Positions 40,068 to 50,530 of a DNA stretch of 64,000 nucleotides are shown here, one piece after another (position 1 is the first letter of the stretch; each line of letters opens with the position of its first letter). A model generated the notes under the pieces. It ran no database searches, was not told where the DNA came from, and was given only the letters and a program-made list of their open reading frames with translations. This DNA is from Anaerolineales bacterium. Its GTDB lineage: Bacteria; Chloroflexota; Anaerolineae; Anaerolineales; UBA11579. The stretch lies in NCBI GenBank assembly GCA_020059485.1, contig JAGVCA010000011.1:1-64000 (forward strand), given 5' to 3'. Made by a program: the position numbers and the translations under genes.

Positions 40068-42086
40068 TCATCCCTCAAGCATCTCTTTGAGCGCTTCCAC
40101 CTCGGTCACCGGCTGTTTGCAGACAAAATCCTGGCACACATACGCTGCCGCCTTCCCCTCCACCAGTGTACGGTCCTTCAGTACCGCCGGCGCTTGCTCA
40201 TCCGGCGGATACCCTGAGACCGCCGCCACCACATCCGGCCGAAATTCCGACCACAACCCACTGACCAGCGCCCGGGTATCCGCCGCTTCCGGGTCGCCGA
40301 TGATCGCCACTTCCCGCACCTGCGCCAGCGCAAAATCCAGCCCGGTCAGCCAGTTGGCAAACGCGGTCGGATACTCTGCCAGCGCCGCCTGCATCGGCCC
40401 GATGATGGCCTCGGCGATCGCCCGGAAGCGGCTCTCTCCGGTATAGGCTGCCATTTTCAGCAGCGCCTGGATTGCCAGGCTGCCCCCGGACGGGGTGGCG
40501 TTGTCCTGACTTTGCTGCGGCCGCAGGATCAGCGCTTCGTGGTCGCTGGCGGTGTCATAAAAGCCTTCGCCTTCCACATAATATTCTGCCAGCATCGTCT
40601 CGGTCAGTTTGGCCGCCAGCCCGAACCAGCGGGTGTCCGGGTCGCTCTGGTACAGCGCCAGCAGCGCCAAGACCAGGCTGGCATAGTCCTCCAGGTACGC
40701 CTGGTGTCGGGCATTGCCCTTCCGCCATGACCGCAGCAGCCGCCCGTCAGCCATCATCTCGGTGGTCAGGAAGGTCAGGTTGCGCCGGGCCGCCTGCAGG
40801 TAGTCCTCCCGCCCCAGGTAGCGGGCGGCTTCGGCAAATGCGGTTGCCATCCAGGCGTTCCAGGCGGTCAGCACCTTGTCATCCGTGGCCGGTCGCACCC
40901 GCCCGCCGCGCGCTTCGAACAATTTTCCCCGCACTTTCTTCAACACCGGTTCCAGTTCGGTCAGGTCCTCCGGCTTTTTCCGCCGCTGCAGGACGATCCG
41001 GCCCTCGAAGTTGCCGTTGGACGGAACGGTATAGGCTTCTTCCAGCGCGGCCAGTTCCTCTTTCTCCAGCAGATCGCTGATTTCCGCGTACGTCCAGGTG
41101 TAGAACAGCCCTTCCTCACCCTCCGAATCGGCATCAATACTGCTGTAAAATCCGCCTTTAGGGTCGGTCAGCTCCCGTAGTACGAAATCCAGCGTCTCCT
41201 CGCACACCTGCCGAAAATGCGGATTCCCGCTCATCAGCCAGGCCTGCAAATACGCCCGTGCCAGCTGGGCATTGTCGTACAACATCTTTTCAAAGTGCGG
41301 CACCAGCCAGTGGTCATCGACGCTGTACCGGGCGAACCCGCCCCCCACCAGGTCGTACATCCCGCCTTTGGCCATTGCTTCCAGGGCGTGCAGGGCGGCT
41401 TCCCCGGCTTTTTCATCCCCCCGGCTGGTCCGCCGCAGCAGAAATTGCACAGTCATCGGCTGCGGGAACTTCGGTGCTGCCCCCCAGCCGCCGTTCTGCC
41501 AGTCATATTCTTTCCGCATCTTGCTGACCGCCGCCTCCAGCGTCCCAACGCGCAGCCCGGCGCTTGCATCCGGCGTTGGCAGGGCTGAGCGGGCCTGGAT
41601 ATGCTGTCTCAGGCTCTCGCCCGACTCTTTCACCTCGCCGGCTTTCTCCTCCCACAATGCGTGCACGCTCGCCAGCACCTCCTTGAAGGAGGGCCGGCCG
41701 TACATCCTCTCCGGCGGGAAGTAGGTCCCACCGAAGAACGGTTTTCCCTCAGGAGTCAGGAACACACTCATCGGCCAGCCGCCCTGCCCGGAGATCGCCA
41801 CCACCGCGCTCATATAGATATCGTCCAGGTCCGGACGCTCCTCCCGGTCAACTTTGATGCTGACGAACTGCTCGTTCAGGATGTCGGCGGTTTCCTGATC
41901 CTCGAAAGACTCGCGCTCCATCACATGGCACCAGTGGCAGGCGGCGTAGCCAATGCTCAGGAAGATCGGTTTGTTCTCTCGCCGGGCTTTTTCCAGCGCC
42001 TCCTCCCCCCACGGATACCAGTCCACCGGGTTGTGCTGGTGCTGCAACAGGTAAGGGGAGTTTTCGTTCGCCAGTCGGTTGGGCAT
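40068..42086 (-). CDS. Thioredoxin-domain (DUF255/YyaL-like) protein
   Basis: [32 protein letters not shown]...[16 protein letters not shown]. Confidence 0.95.
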   Translation of the reverse strand: MPNRLANENSPYLLQHQHNPVDWYPWGEEALEKARRENKPIFLSIGYAACHWCHVMERESFEDQETADILNEQFVSIKVDREERPDLDDIYMSAVVAISGQGGWPMSVFLTPEGKPFFGGTYFPPERMYGRPSFKEVLASVHALWEEKAGEVKESGESLRQHIQARSALPTPDASAGLRVGTLEAAVSKMRKEYDWQNGGWGAAPKFPQPMTVQFLLRRTSRGDEKAGEAALHALEAMAKGGMYDLVGGGFARYSVDDHWLVPHFEKMLYDNAQLARAYLQAWLMSGNPHFRQVCEETLDFVLRELTDPKGGFYSSIDADSEGEEGLFYTWTYAEISDLLEKEELAALEEAYTVPSNGNFEGRIVLQRRKKPEDLTELEPVLKKVRGKLFEARGGRVRPATDDKVLTAWNAWMATAFAEAARYLGREDYLQAARRNLTFLTTEMMADGRLLRSWRKGNARHQAYLEDYASLVLALLALYQSDPDTRWFGLAAKLTETMLAEYYVEGEGFYDTASDHEALILRPQQSQDNATPSGGSLAIQALLKMAAYTGESRFRAIAEAIIGPMQAALAEYPTAFANWLTGLDFALAQVREVAIIGDPEAADTRALVSGLWSEFRPDVVAAVSGYPPDEQAPAVLKDRTLVEGKAAAYVCQDFVCKQPVTEVEALKEMLEG

Positions 42087-42155
42087 CGGGTTGTCCTTTA
42101 GGTATTGGTAATGGATAAAAAACGCCCGAGTTTCAGCGGGCAGATTTTCGGTTTC

Positions 42156-42953
42156 TCAGTCTTCCAGGTCCAGGTCGGTGATCTCATCCTCCGACCAGTC
42201 CTCGGCCAGTTCCAGCCGGATCTCGGAGAAGGTCTCGTCCTGCACCGCCCGGATACGGTACCGCCGCACCAGTTCCAGCAACGCTAGGAAGGTCACCACC
42301 ACCTCCACCCGGGTGTAATCCGCCCCCAGCATCTCGGAGAATGAAGCATTCCCGCGGCTGCTCAGCACGCTGTGGATGTGGCTGATCTTTTCCTGGATCG
42401 TGATGCGCGGCGTCCGGATGACGGTATCGACCGATTCTTTCTCCTCCAGGATCTGCAGCGCATGCTGGGCCGCGGCCATCAGGTCCTGCAGCGTGAACTG
42501 GTCTTCCTCCAGTTTCGTTTCCAGTTTTGGCGGTTTTGCCAGCCGCAAATAGGTCCGCATACCGCTCTCGTTGCGCTCGTTCAGGATCTGGGCGATCTCC
42601 TTGAACTTTTTATACAATACCAGCTGGTTGATCAGTTCTGTGCTCGGGTCTTCTTCCCCCGGTTCACGTTCAGGAGGGCGGGGCAGCAGCGCTTCCGATT
42701 TGATCTGCATCAGCCGGGCCGCCATCACCAGGAAACTGGAGACCTCCTCGGCCTTCTCGGTCTGGATCTGCCGCACATAGGCCAGGAACGGCCCGGTCAC
42801 TTCCACCAGGGCCACTCTGGTGATATCCAGTTCGGCCTGCTCGATCAATTTCAGCAGCAAGTCCAGCGGCCCTTCAAACACCGGGATCGAGATCTTGAAA
42901 CTACTGGATGAGAGCGACCCGCGCTCCTGGAACTCCTCCACATTCTTGAACAT
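42156..42953 (-). CDS. scpA: Segregation and condensation protein A
   Basis: PVFEGPLDLLLKLIEQAELDITRVALVEVTGPFLAYV...FLVMAARLMQIKSEALLP. Confidence 0.93.
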   Translation of the reverse strand: MFKNVEEFQERGSLSSSSFKISIPVFEGPLDLLLKLIEQAELDITRVALVEVTGPFLAYVRQIQTEKAEEVSSFLVMAARLMQIKSEALLPRPPEREPGEEDPSTELINQLVLYKKFKEIAQILNERNESGMRTYLRLAKPPKLETKLEEDQFTLQDLMAAAQHALQILEEKESVDTVIRTPRITIQEKISHIHSVLSSRGNASFSEMLGADYTRVEVVVTFLALLELVRRYRIRAVQDETFSEIRLELAEDWSEDEITDLDLED

Positions 42954-43182
42954 GCGGAAGATTATACCGGATGCCACAACAATAGTGCCAAAATGGTATT
43001 GGTCCTGGCAATTGGGTCTCGGTGGACCAGGAATATCCCCATTACCTCATTTTCGCGGGAGAGGGTGGCCTTGCAATGCGGCGCCGGGGTGAGTGCCCTC
43101 ATTACTCATTACTCGTTGCACATTACTGCCTTTCTCCTTGACTTTTCCCCCAAAATCCTGTATCCTGAGTATGGAACAAGTT

Positions 43183-43208
43183 GGTATAAGTAGGTATAGG
43201 CAGGTATA
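43183..43208 (+). promoter_or_regulatory. Three GGTATA direct repeats with exact 10-bp period (candidate operator)
   Basis: ggtataagta ggtataggca ggtata directly before the GntR-family ATG at 43210. Confidence 0.5.
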
Positions 43209-43209
43209 G

Positions 43210-44004
43210 ATGCACCCGCTCAACAGCAATCAGGCCAAACCGCTCTATCAGATCGTTGCCGATGCCATTCTGCAGCAGATCGAAGAGGGCGTCTACAAAC
43301 CTGGCCAGCGGCTGCCCTCCGAGAGTGAGCTTGTCCGGCTCTATCAGGTCGGACGCAACACCGTCCGCCACGCCCTCAGCGAGCTGGCCGACCAGTCGAT
43401 CGTCCGCACCGTCCAGGGGGTTGGTACCTTTGTCGATGCCAGCCGCCTTTCCAAGACCGCCAATTATTTGCTCGGTTTCTCCCAAGAAATGGAGCTGTAC
43501 GGCCGAGAAACATCTACCCAACTGCTCGAAGCCCGCATTATCCCTGCCGATCCCTTCCTGGCCCGCCGCTTGCGCCTGCAATTGGGAGCCGAGGTGGCTT
43601 TCATCCACCGCCTGCGCCTGCTGGATGACGAACCGGTCGCCAACGAGCGCGCTTACCTGCCGCACCGCTTGTGCCGCGGCATTCTCCAGCGCGATTTCGC
43701 CCGCGAATCCCTGTATGCCGTGCTCTCCGAGCATTACCAGATGAAACCCCATTACGCCGAGCAGGAGATCCTGGCCGAACTGGCTACCGATCACGTTGCC
43801 CGCCTGCTGCACATGGACCAGCCGGCCGTTGTCCTGGTCTTCCACCGTGAAACCTACACCGAGGACGACCAGGTGATAGAATATGTCGATTCTGAGTTTC
43901 GCGGTGACCGGTTCCAGTTCTACACCCAACTCAAAGCCAATTCCGTCAGCCAGCCGTACATCTTTGAGCGATCCCCGATCCAGGTGAGCGGGGGGCAGGA
44001 GTGA
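43210..44004 (+). CDS. GntR-family (HutC/UTRA) transcriptional regulator, BMC-linked
   Basis: QIEEGVYKPGQRLPSESELVRLYQVGRNTVRHALSELADQSIVRTVQGVGTFV wHTH followed by UTRA-like domain. Confidence 0.9.
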   Translation: MHPLNSNQAKPLYQIVADAILQQIEEGVYKPGQRLPSESELVRLYQVGRNTVRHALSELADQSIVRTVQGVGTFVDASRLSKTANYLLGFSQEMELYGRETSTQLLEARIIPADPFLARRLRLQLGAEVAFIHRLRLLDDEPVANERAYLPHRLCRGILQRDFARESLYAVLSEHYQMKPHYAEQEILAELATDHVARLLHMDQPAVVLVFHRETYTEDDQVIEYVDSEFRGDRFQFYTQLKANSVSQPYIFERSPIQVSGGQE

Positions 44005-44007
44005 TCG

Positions 44008-44570
44008 ATGACCGAGTTAAGTGATCCCGAGATCCGCAAGATCGTGGACGAAGTCGTCTCCCGCCTGCTGCAGTCCCCGGCGGCCGCATCTCAGCCTGCC
44101 CCGTCAACCTCCCTGCCTGCCAGTCAGGGCCGGGTGGTGGCGCTTGGCGCTGATCACGGTGGCTTTGCCATGAAGCAAGACCTGATCGAATTCCTTTCCG
44201 GGCAGGGCTACCAGGTGGACGACTGCGGCACATTCAGCCCGGACTCTGTCGATTACCCCGATTTTGCCCGCGCGGTCGCTGAAAAGGTAGCCTCTGGCAA
44301 CGCCTGGCGCGGCATCATGATCGACGGGGCTGGCATCGGCTCCAGTATGGCGGCCAACAAGGTCGCCGGGGTGCGCTGTGCCATGTGCTACGACCATGCC
44401 ACCGCCAATAATGCCCGCGAGCATAACGACGCCAACATGCTCACCCTCGGCGCTGGCCTGATCGGCCCCAGCCTGGCCCGCCAGATCGCCGTCACCTTTC
44501 TGGAAACTGAATTTGCCGGAGGGCGTCATGCCAGCCGGGTCGACAAGATTATGCAGATCGAGAAGAACAT

Positions 44571-44574
<4 letters not shown>
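44008..44574 (+). CDS. RpiB/LacAB-like sugar-phosphate isomerase with N-terminal encapsulation-peptide-like helix
   Basis: [21 protein letters not shown]...[25 protein letters not shown]-term [18 protein letters not shown] then Pro/Ala/Ser linker. Confidence 0.88.
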
Positions 44575-45509
<935 letters not shown>

Positions 45510-45518
45510 GAGTCCATC

Positions 45519-45815
45519 TTGAAGATCGCCCGCGTGGTCGGCTCGACCATTTCCACCATCAAGGACCCCAAGGTTGCCAATACCAAGCTCTTGATCTGCC
45601 AGGATACTGATCCGGCCGGCAAGCAGGACATCGGCAAGCCGTATGTCGCCATTGATCTGGTGGATGCCGGCACCGGCGACCTCGTCCTCACCTGCCATGG
45701 TTCGGCCGCCCGCCAGACCCCCCTGACCAAAGAAACCCCCGTCGATGCCGTCATCATGGCGGTCATCGACCATCTCGAACTCGATAAAAAGATCGTGTTC
45801 AGGAAGCACGCTTAG
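45519..45815 (+). CDS. BMC-P (EutN/CcmL-type) vertex protein 1, TTG start
   Basis: KIARVVGSTISTIKDPKVANTKLLICQ...DLVDAGTGDLVLTCHGSAARQT...PVDAVIMAVID. Confidence 0.92.
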   Translation: MKIARVVGSTISTIKDPKVANTKLLICQDTDPAGKQDIGKPYVAIDLVDAGTGDLVLTCHGSAARQTPLTKETPVDAVIMAVIDHLELDKKIVFRKHA

Positions 45816-45824
45816 GAGCCGATT

Positions 45825-46115
45825 ATGCTGATCGCCAGGGTTATCGGGACTACCGTTTCAACTATCAAGGACGAAACCCTTGTCGGGCGCAAGCTGCTGA
45901 TCCTGCGCCCGGCCGATATCGACGGTGTTCCCTACGGCAAGCCCTACGTGGCCGTCGATACCCTCGATGCCGGCGTCGGCGACCTGGTCCTGACCGCCCA
46001 TGGCTCCAGCGGGCGCCAGACCGAGCTGACCAAGAACCGCCCGGTCGATGCTGTCATCATGGCAGTTATCGACCATCTTGAGACCAACCACGAAGTCACT
46101 TACCGCAAGGAGTGA
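45825..46115 (+). CDS. BMC-P (EutN/CcmL-type) vertex protein 2
   Basis: LIARVIGTTVSTIKDETLVGRKLLIL...AVDTLDAGVGDLVLTAHGSSGRQTELTKNRPVDAVIMAVID; similar to the preceding ORF. Confidence 0.92.
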   Translation: MLIARVIGTTVSTIKDETLVGRKLLILRPADIDGVPYGKPYVAVDTLDAGVGDLVLTAHGSSGRQTELTKNRPVDAVIMAVIDHLETNHEVTYRKE

Positions 46116-46132
46116 CCCGACAGGATTAGCCT

Positions 46133-47602
46133 ATGACCGGATTTGATAAAGATCTCCGCTCGATCCAGCAGGCCCGCCAGATGGTCACCGCGGCCCGCGC
46201 AGCCCAGCTGCAGTGGGCCAATGCCACTCAGGAGCAGGTTGACCGTGTCTGCCAGGCGATGGCCGATGCCGCCTTTGGCGCATCCGAGCGTCTTGGCCGC
46301 ATGGCCTCCGAAGAGACCGGGTACGGTGTCCCTGAGCACAAGAAGATCAAGAACGAGTTCGGTTCACGGGTTGTCTGGGAAAGCATCCGGGATCTCAAAA
46401 CGGTCGGTGTCGTTCACCACGATCCTGCCGCCCGCGTCTACGAGATCGCCTGGCCGATGGGCGTGGTCGCTGCACTGACCCCCAGCACCAACCCGACATC
46501 CACCGTCATGAACAAGATCCTGATGTCGGTCAAGGCCCGCAACGGGATCGTGGTCGCCCCGCATCCCTCGGCAGCCCGCTGCTGCTACGAAACTGCCCGC
46601 CTGATGGCTGATGCCGCTGAGTCCGCCGGTGCGCCGGCCGGACTGATCCAGTGCATGAACGAGATCAGCCTGGCGGGTACCGATGAACTGCTCAGCCACC
46701 GCTATACCGCCGTCATCCTGGCCACCGGAGGCTCGGATATGGTCCGGGCAGCCCACTCGAAGGGCAAACCGGCCTACGGCGTCGGTCCCGGCAATGTCCC
46801 CGTGTATGTCGATCGCAGCGCCAACCTGGAGCGGGCTGCCTGCTACATCGTCGGCAGCAAGGCTTTCGATTATTCCGTCATCTGCGCCACCGAGCAGGCC
46901 GTGGTCGCCGACCGTCCGATCGCCGCCCGATTGAAGGAACTGATGCAGGCCGAGGGCGCTTACTGGGTCACCCCGGCCCAGGCCGACGCCCTGCGAAGCA
47001 CCCTCTTCTATCCCAACGGCGCGATCAACGCCCAGACGGTCGGCAAATCGCCCCAGTACCTGGCCGCCATGGCCGGGTTCCATGTTCCCGATACCGCCCG
47101 CATCCTGGTCGCCGATCTTGACCGCGTCGGACGCGAAGAACCGCTCTCGCGTGAGAAGCTCACAACCGTGCTTGGTTTCTACGTCTGCGATGGTTGGGAG
47201 GACGGCTGTGACCGTTCGATTGAATTGATCAACTTCGGCGGCCGCGGCCACAGCCTGATCATCCACGCCGAGAACGCCGACATCGTCATGCGCTTTGGCT
47301 TGGAAAAACCGGTCTTCCGCATCGCGGTCAACACCATGGGCACCCTCGGGGCCATCGGTCTGACCACCAGCATCCGCCCCTCGCTCACGCTCGGTTCCGG
47401 CGGCGTCGGCGGCTCGATCACCGGCGATAACATCACCGTCCACCACCTCTTCAATATTAAACGGCTGGCCTACGAGACCTCCAAACCTCCGGATGCCGCC
47501 TTCCAGCCCGGACGGGTCGGCACCCAACCGGTCAATAGCCCGGATGTGCAGGAGATCGAGCGCATAGTGGAAACGGTGCTGACTGAGATCCTGAAGAAGT
47601 GA
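46133..47602 (+). CDS. Aldehyde dehydrogenase (EutE/PduP-like) with C-terminal encapsulation-peptide-like helix
   Basis: PMGVVAALTPSTNPTSTVMNKILMSVKARN...YGVGPGNVPVYVD...FDYSVICATEQ; C-term NSPDVQEIERIVETVLTEILKK. Confidence 0.93.
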   Translation: MTGFDKDLRSIQQARQMVTAARAAQLQWANATQEQVDRVCQAMADAAFGASERLGRMASEETGYGVPEHKKIKNEFGSRVVWESIRDLKTVGVVHHDPAARVYEIAWPMGVVAALTPSTNPTSTVMNKILMSVKARNGIVVAPHPSAARCCYETARLMADAAESAGAPAGLIQCMNEISLAGTDELLSHRYTAVILATGGSDMVRAAHSKGKPAYGVGPGNVPVYVDRSANLERAACYIVGSKAFDYSVICATEQAVVADRPIAARLKELMQAEGAYWVTPAQADALRSTLFYPNGAINAQTVGKSPQYLAAMAGFHVPDTARILVADLDRVGREEPLSREKLTTVLGFYVCDGWEDGCDRSIELINFGGRGHSLIIHAENADIVMRFGLEKPVFRIAVNTMGTLGAIGLTTSIRPSLTLGSGGVGGSITGDNITVHHLFNIKRLAYETSKPPDAAFQPGRVGTQPVNSPDVQEIERIVETVLTEILKK

Positions 47603-47610
47603 TCAGAGAG

Positions 47611-47653
47611 ATATCCGAGAGATTATTCTCGATATTTGCAGGTAACGATACCT
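47611..47653 (+). promoter_or_regulatory. Two adjacent hairpins between ALDH and BMC-H genes
   Basis: atatc(c)gaga-gattat-tctcgatat (47611-47635) and aggta-acga-tacct (47640-47653). Confidence 0.5.
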
Positions 47654-47673
47654 AACACAGATAGGAGTAAAAA

Positions 47674-48003
47674 ATGGCAAAGCAAGATCCCAATTTTATC
47701 GCCCTCGGCATGGTTGAGACCCGAGGACTGGTCGGAGCGATCGAGGCCGCAGACGCAATGGTGAAAGCCGCCAATGTGGTCCTGATCGGTTCGGAATACG
47801 TCGGTGGCGGTTTCGTCACCGTCATGGTGCGCGGCGATGTCGGCGCGGTCAAGGCCGCCACGGATGCCGGCGGTGCAGCTGCCAAGCGTGTCGGTGAGTT
47901 GGTCTCCATCCACGTCATCCCGCGCCCGCACGAAAATGTGGAGATGATCCTGCCCGAAAACAATAGAGGCAGCATCGGCGGCCGTTCGGCTTCCAAGGCA
48001 TAA
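47674..48003 (+). CDS. BMC-H (hexameric shell protein)
   Basis: [61 protein letters not shown]...[14 protein letters not shown]. Confidence 0.96.
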   Translation: MAKQDPNFIALGMVETRGLVGAIEAADAMVKAANVVLIGSEYVGGGFVTVMVRGDVGAVKAATDAGGAAAKRVGELVSIHVIPRPHENVEMILPENNRGSIGGRSASKA

Positions 48004-48013
48004 CTGAACTGCC

Positions 48014-48871
48014 TTGGACCGCTCTGCGCTGAATGACCTACTGAACCACGCCAGCGCAGTGATCCACCGGGTGGACGATCCCGTCCCGGCCCCGCCTGCC
48101 GAAATACCGGAAGGCCAGCTGTACACCGGGGTCGATCTGGGCACTGCATATCTGACAGTGGTTGTCCTTGACCACCAGCACAAATTGCTGGCTGGCGAGT
48201 ACACCTTTGCCGAAGTTGCCCGGGATGGTCTGGTGGTGGATTACATCGGCGCGGTAGACCTCGTCCGGCAGATGAAAAGCCGGCTCGAGGCCCGTCTGGG
48301 GCGTGAACTCAGGCTGGCCGCCAGCGGATACCCGCCCGGCGTACCCCCAGCTGAGGTCCGGGCCACCGGCAATGTGGTTGAAGCCGCTGGCTTTGAGTGC
48401 ACCGCCTTGGTGGACGAACCCACCGCCGCCAATGTGCTTCTTTGCATTCAGGATGGCGTGATCGTCGATGTCGGCGGCGGGACCACCGGGATCGCCGTGG
48501 TCCAGGATGGTGAGGTCGTGTACACTGCCGATGAGGCCACCGGCGGCACGCATCTCTCGCTGGTCATCGCCGGGGCGGAGAATATCTCCTTTTACGAGGC
48601 AGAACGCCGCAAGCTGGACCCGAAGAACCAGCCGGCGTTGTTTCCCACCATCCGCCCCGTGCTGGAGAAGGTCGCCAGTATCATCTCCCGCCATATAGAC
48701 GGCTACGCTGTCCCCGAGGTGGTCCTCGTGGGCGGCACCAGCGGCTTCCATCGCATGGCCGAGGTGGTGGCGGAGTACACCGGGCTGCCCGCCTGGGTCC
48801 CGGATTATCCACAGTGGGTCACGCCGATCGGTATGGCAATGCAGGTCAATGAAAAAAGGTTAGGTAAATGA
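48014..48871 (+). CDS. EutJ-like (Hsp70/actin-fold) BMC chaperone, TTG start
   Basis: YTGVDLGTAYLTVVVLD...ECTALVDEPTAANVLLCIQDGVIVDVGGGTTGIAVVQDG...VVLVGGTSGFHRM. Confidence 0.9.
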   Translation: MDRSALNDLLNHASAVIHRVDDPVPAPPAEIPEGQLYTGVDLGTAYLTVVVLDHQHKLLAGEYTFAEVARDGLVVDYIGAVDLVRQMKSRLEARLGRELRLAASGYPPGVPPAEVRATGNVVEAAGFECTALVDEPTAANVLLCIQDGVIVDVGGGTTGIAVVQDGEVVYTADEATGGTHLSLVIAGAENISFYEAERRKLDPKNQPALFPTIRPVLEKVASIISRHIDGYAVPEVVLVGGTSGFHRMAEVVAEYTGLPAWVPDYPQWVTPIGMAMQVNEKRLGK

Positions 48872-49503
48872 TTATGGAAAAATCGAATTTTCAACTGAGA
48901 GTGTACTGCTATCTCGACCGCATGCAGTCTGAACTGGCCGCCTTCGTCGGCACCATCACCCAAGGTGACCTGTTGGTGGAGGGCATGGCATCGCTGTATG
49001 TCGAAATGGCCCCCGGCAACGAGGTCTTCCGGATGGTGGATATCGCCGTCAAGGCAACCGAGGCCAGGCCCGGCGCCCAGGTGGTCGAACGCGAGTTCGG
49101 CATGTTTGAAGTCCACTCGCACGACCAGGCCGCTGTGCTCGAGTCAGGCAAGATCGTCCTCGACCGTCTCGGCCTCCAGCGCGAGGACCGCATCAAGCCG
49201 AAAGTCTTTTCGGACAACCTGATAACCCGCATCGATCCCTACCAGGCCCAGCTGCTCAACCGCTTCCGCCGCGGCTCGATGCTGGTCCCGGGCGAGACCC
49301 TCTTCGTGCTTGAGGTCGCCCCGGCCGCCTACATCATGTACGCTGCCAACGAAGCCGAGAAGAAATCCAACGTCAAACTGATCCACGTCACATCGGTTGG
49401 CCGCTTTGGCCGTATGTGGATGTCCGGCACGGAATCTGAGATGGTCACCGCCCGCGACGCCGCCATTCAGGCCCTGGATGGCATTGAAGGGGTCGAAGGC
49501 TAG
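48868..49503 (+). CDS. BMC-T-like (tandem BMC domain) shell protein
   Basis: 211 aa in two halves; first half has [42 protein letters not shown], second [54 protein letters not shown]; position inside BMC operon. Confidence 0.8.
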   Translation: [211 protein letters not shown]

Positions 49504-49525
49504 TCGATCCGATCGGAGTTTTGTT

Positions 49526-49915
49526 ATGCCCAAAGTGTTCTACACCGAACGAGATATCGAAGACCTCCACAACCGCGGGGTCACCTCTCTGGTGGTCAAT
49601 GATGATGTCGTCGTCACCGACCTCGGCCGTGAGCGCGCCCTCAAGCTTGGCTTTGAACTGGTGCGCGAGTTTGACCAGCCGCCCAGCGCGCCGGTCCGGC
49701 CGTACATCACCGAGAAACGATCACCCTCTGCCGCAACTTCCGCCGCAGCCATTCCGCCTGCTTCGCAGCCAGCCGCCGCGCGTCTGGCCCCGCCCCCGCC
49801 GGACCTGGAAAAACGTGTTTTTGATGCTGTGCTGGCCAAACTCGGCGATTCCGTCGATCCCCAGCTGCTCCAGGTTATCATCCGGCGGGTCGTGCGCAGC
49901 ATCGGAGGCAAGTGA
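49526..49915 (+). CDS. Uncharacterised BMC-locus protein with C-terminal encapsulation-peptide-like helix
   Basis: N-term YTERDIEDLHNRGVTSLVVNDDVVVTDLGRERALKLGFELV, Pro/Ala linker, C-term DPQLLQVIIRRVVRSIGGK. Confidence 0.65.
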   Translation: MPKVFYTERDIEDLHNRGVTSLVVNDDVVVTDLGRERALKLGFELVREFDQPPSAPVRPYITEKRSPSAATSAAAIPPASQPAAARLAPPPPDLEKRVFDAVLAKLGDSVDPQLLQVIIRRVVRSIGGK

Positions 49916-49916
49916 A

Positions 49917-50237
49917 GTGATCCTCGGGCGCGTGCGTGGCACGGCGGTCTGTACCGTCAAGTACCCTGACCTGGAGGGCATGAAGCTCCTGCTGGTCGAG
50001 CCGCTTGACCGCTACCTCAAACCGGTCGGCCCTTTCCAGGTGGCCGTGGATGTCGTCCAGGCCGGCCCCGGCGACCTCTGTGTCATGGTTCGCTCGCGTG
50101 AGGCTGCTTTGGCGATGGAGATCCACAAATTTGTCCCGGTCGATCTGGCTCTGGTCGGCGTCATCGACGAACTGGTCGTCCGCCCAGACGGCGAATTCGA
50201 TTTCACTCTCAAAAAAGGGATGCACAAGTACACCTGA
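49917..50237 (+). CDS. BMC-P (EutN/CcmL-type) vertex protein 3, GTG start
   Basis: VILGRVRGTAVCTVKYPDLEGMKLLLVEPL...VAVDVVQAGPGDLCVMVRSREAA; ORF track starts too early in this frame (49521). Confidence 0.88.
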   Translation: MILGRVRGTAVCTVKYPDLEGMKLLLVEPLDRYLKPVGPFQVAVDVVQAGPGDLCVMVRSREAALAMEIHKFVPVDLALVGVIDELVVRPDGEFDFTLKKGMHKYT

Positions 50238-50238
50238 T

Positions 50239-50517
50239 ATGATCCTCGGCAAAGTTGTTGGCACTGTGGTGACGACGATCAGTCACCCCCACTTCAAGAA
50301 TTACCGCCAGCTGGTCGTCCAGCCGCTCACTCTGCCCGGCGACCCGCCCGAAGGCGATTTTATTGCCATTGACAATACTCAGGCTGGCATCGGCGATACC
50401 GTGCTGGTCAACCGGGAGGGCAACGGCGCCCGCCAGGCGCTCAACAACCCGGATGGCTGCATCATCTCCGTCATAGTCGGGATTGTGGACTCCCTCTACA
50501 TCGAATCCCTGGACTGA
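50239..50517 (+). CDS. BMC-P (EutN/CcmL-type) vertex protein 4
   Basis: MILGKVVGTVVTTISHPHFKNYRQLVVQPL...IAIDNTQAGIGDTVLVNREGNGARQAL...IISVIVGIVD. Confidence 0.9.
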   Translation: MILGKVVGTVVTTISHPHFKNYRQLVVQPLTLPGDPPEGDFIAIDNTQAGIGDTVLVNREGNGARQALNNPDGCIISVIVGIVDSLYIESLD

Positions 50518-50530
50518 TCTGGTCCCAACC

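Noticed and set aside
46364-47527. 387-aa minus-strand ORF antisense to ALDH
   Set aside because: Same antisense artefact; no SD and no family signature.
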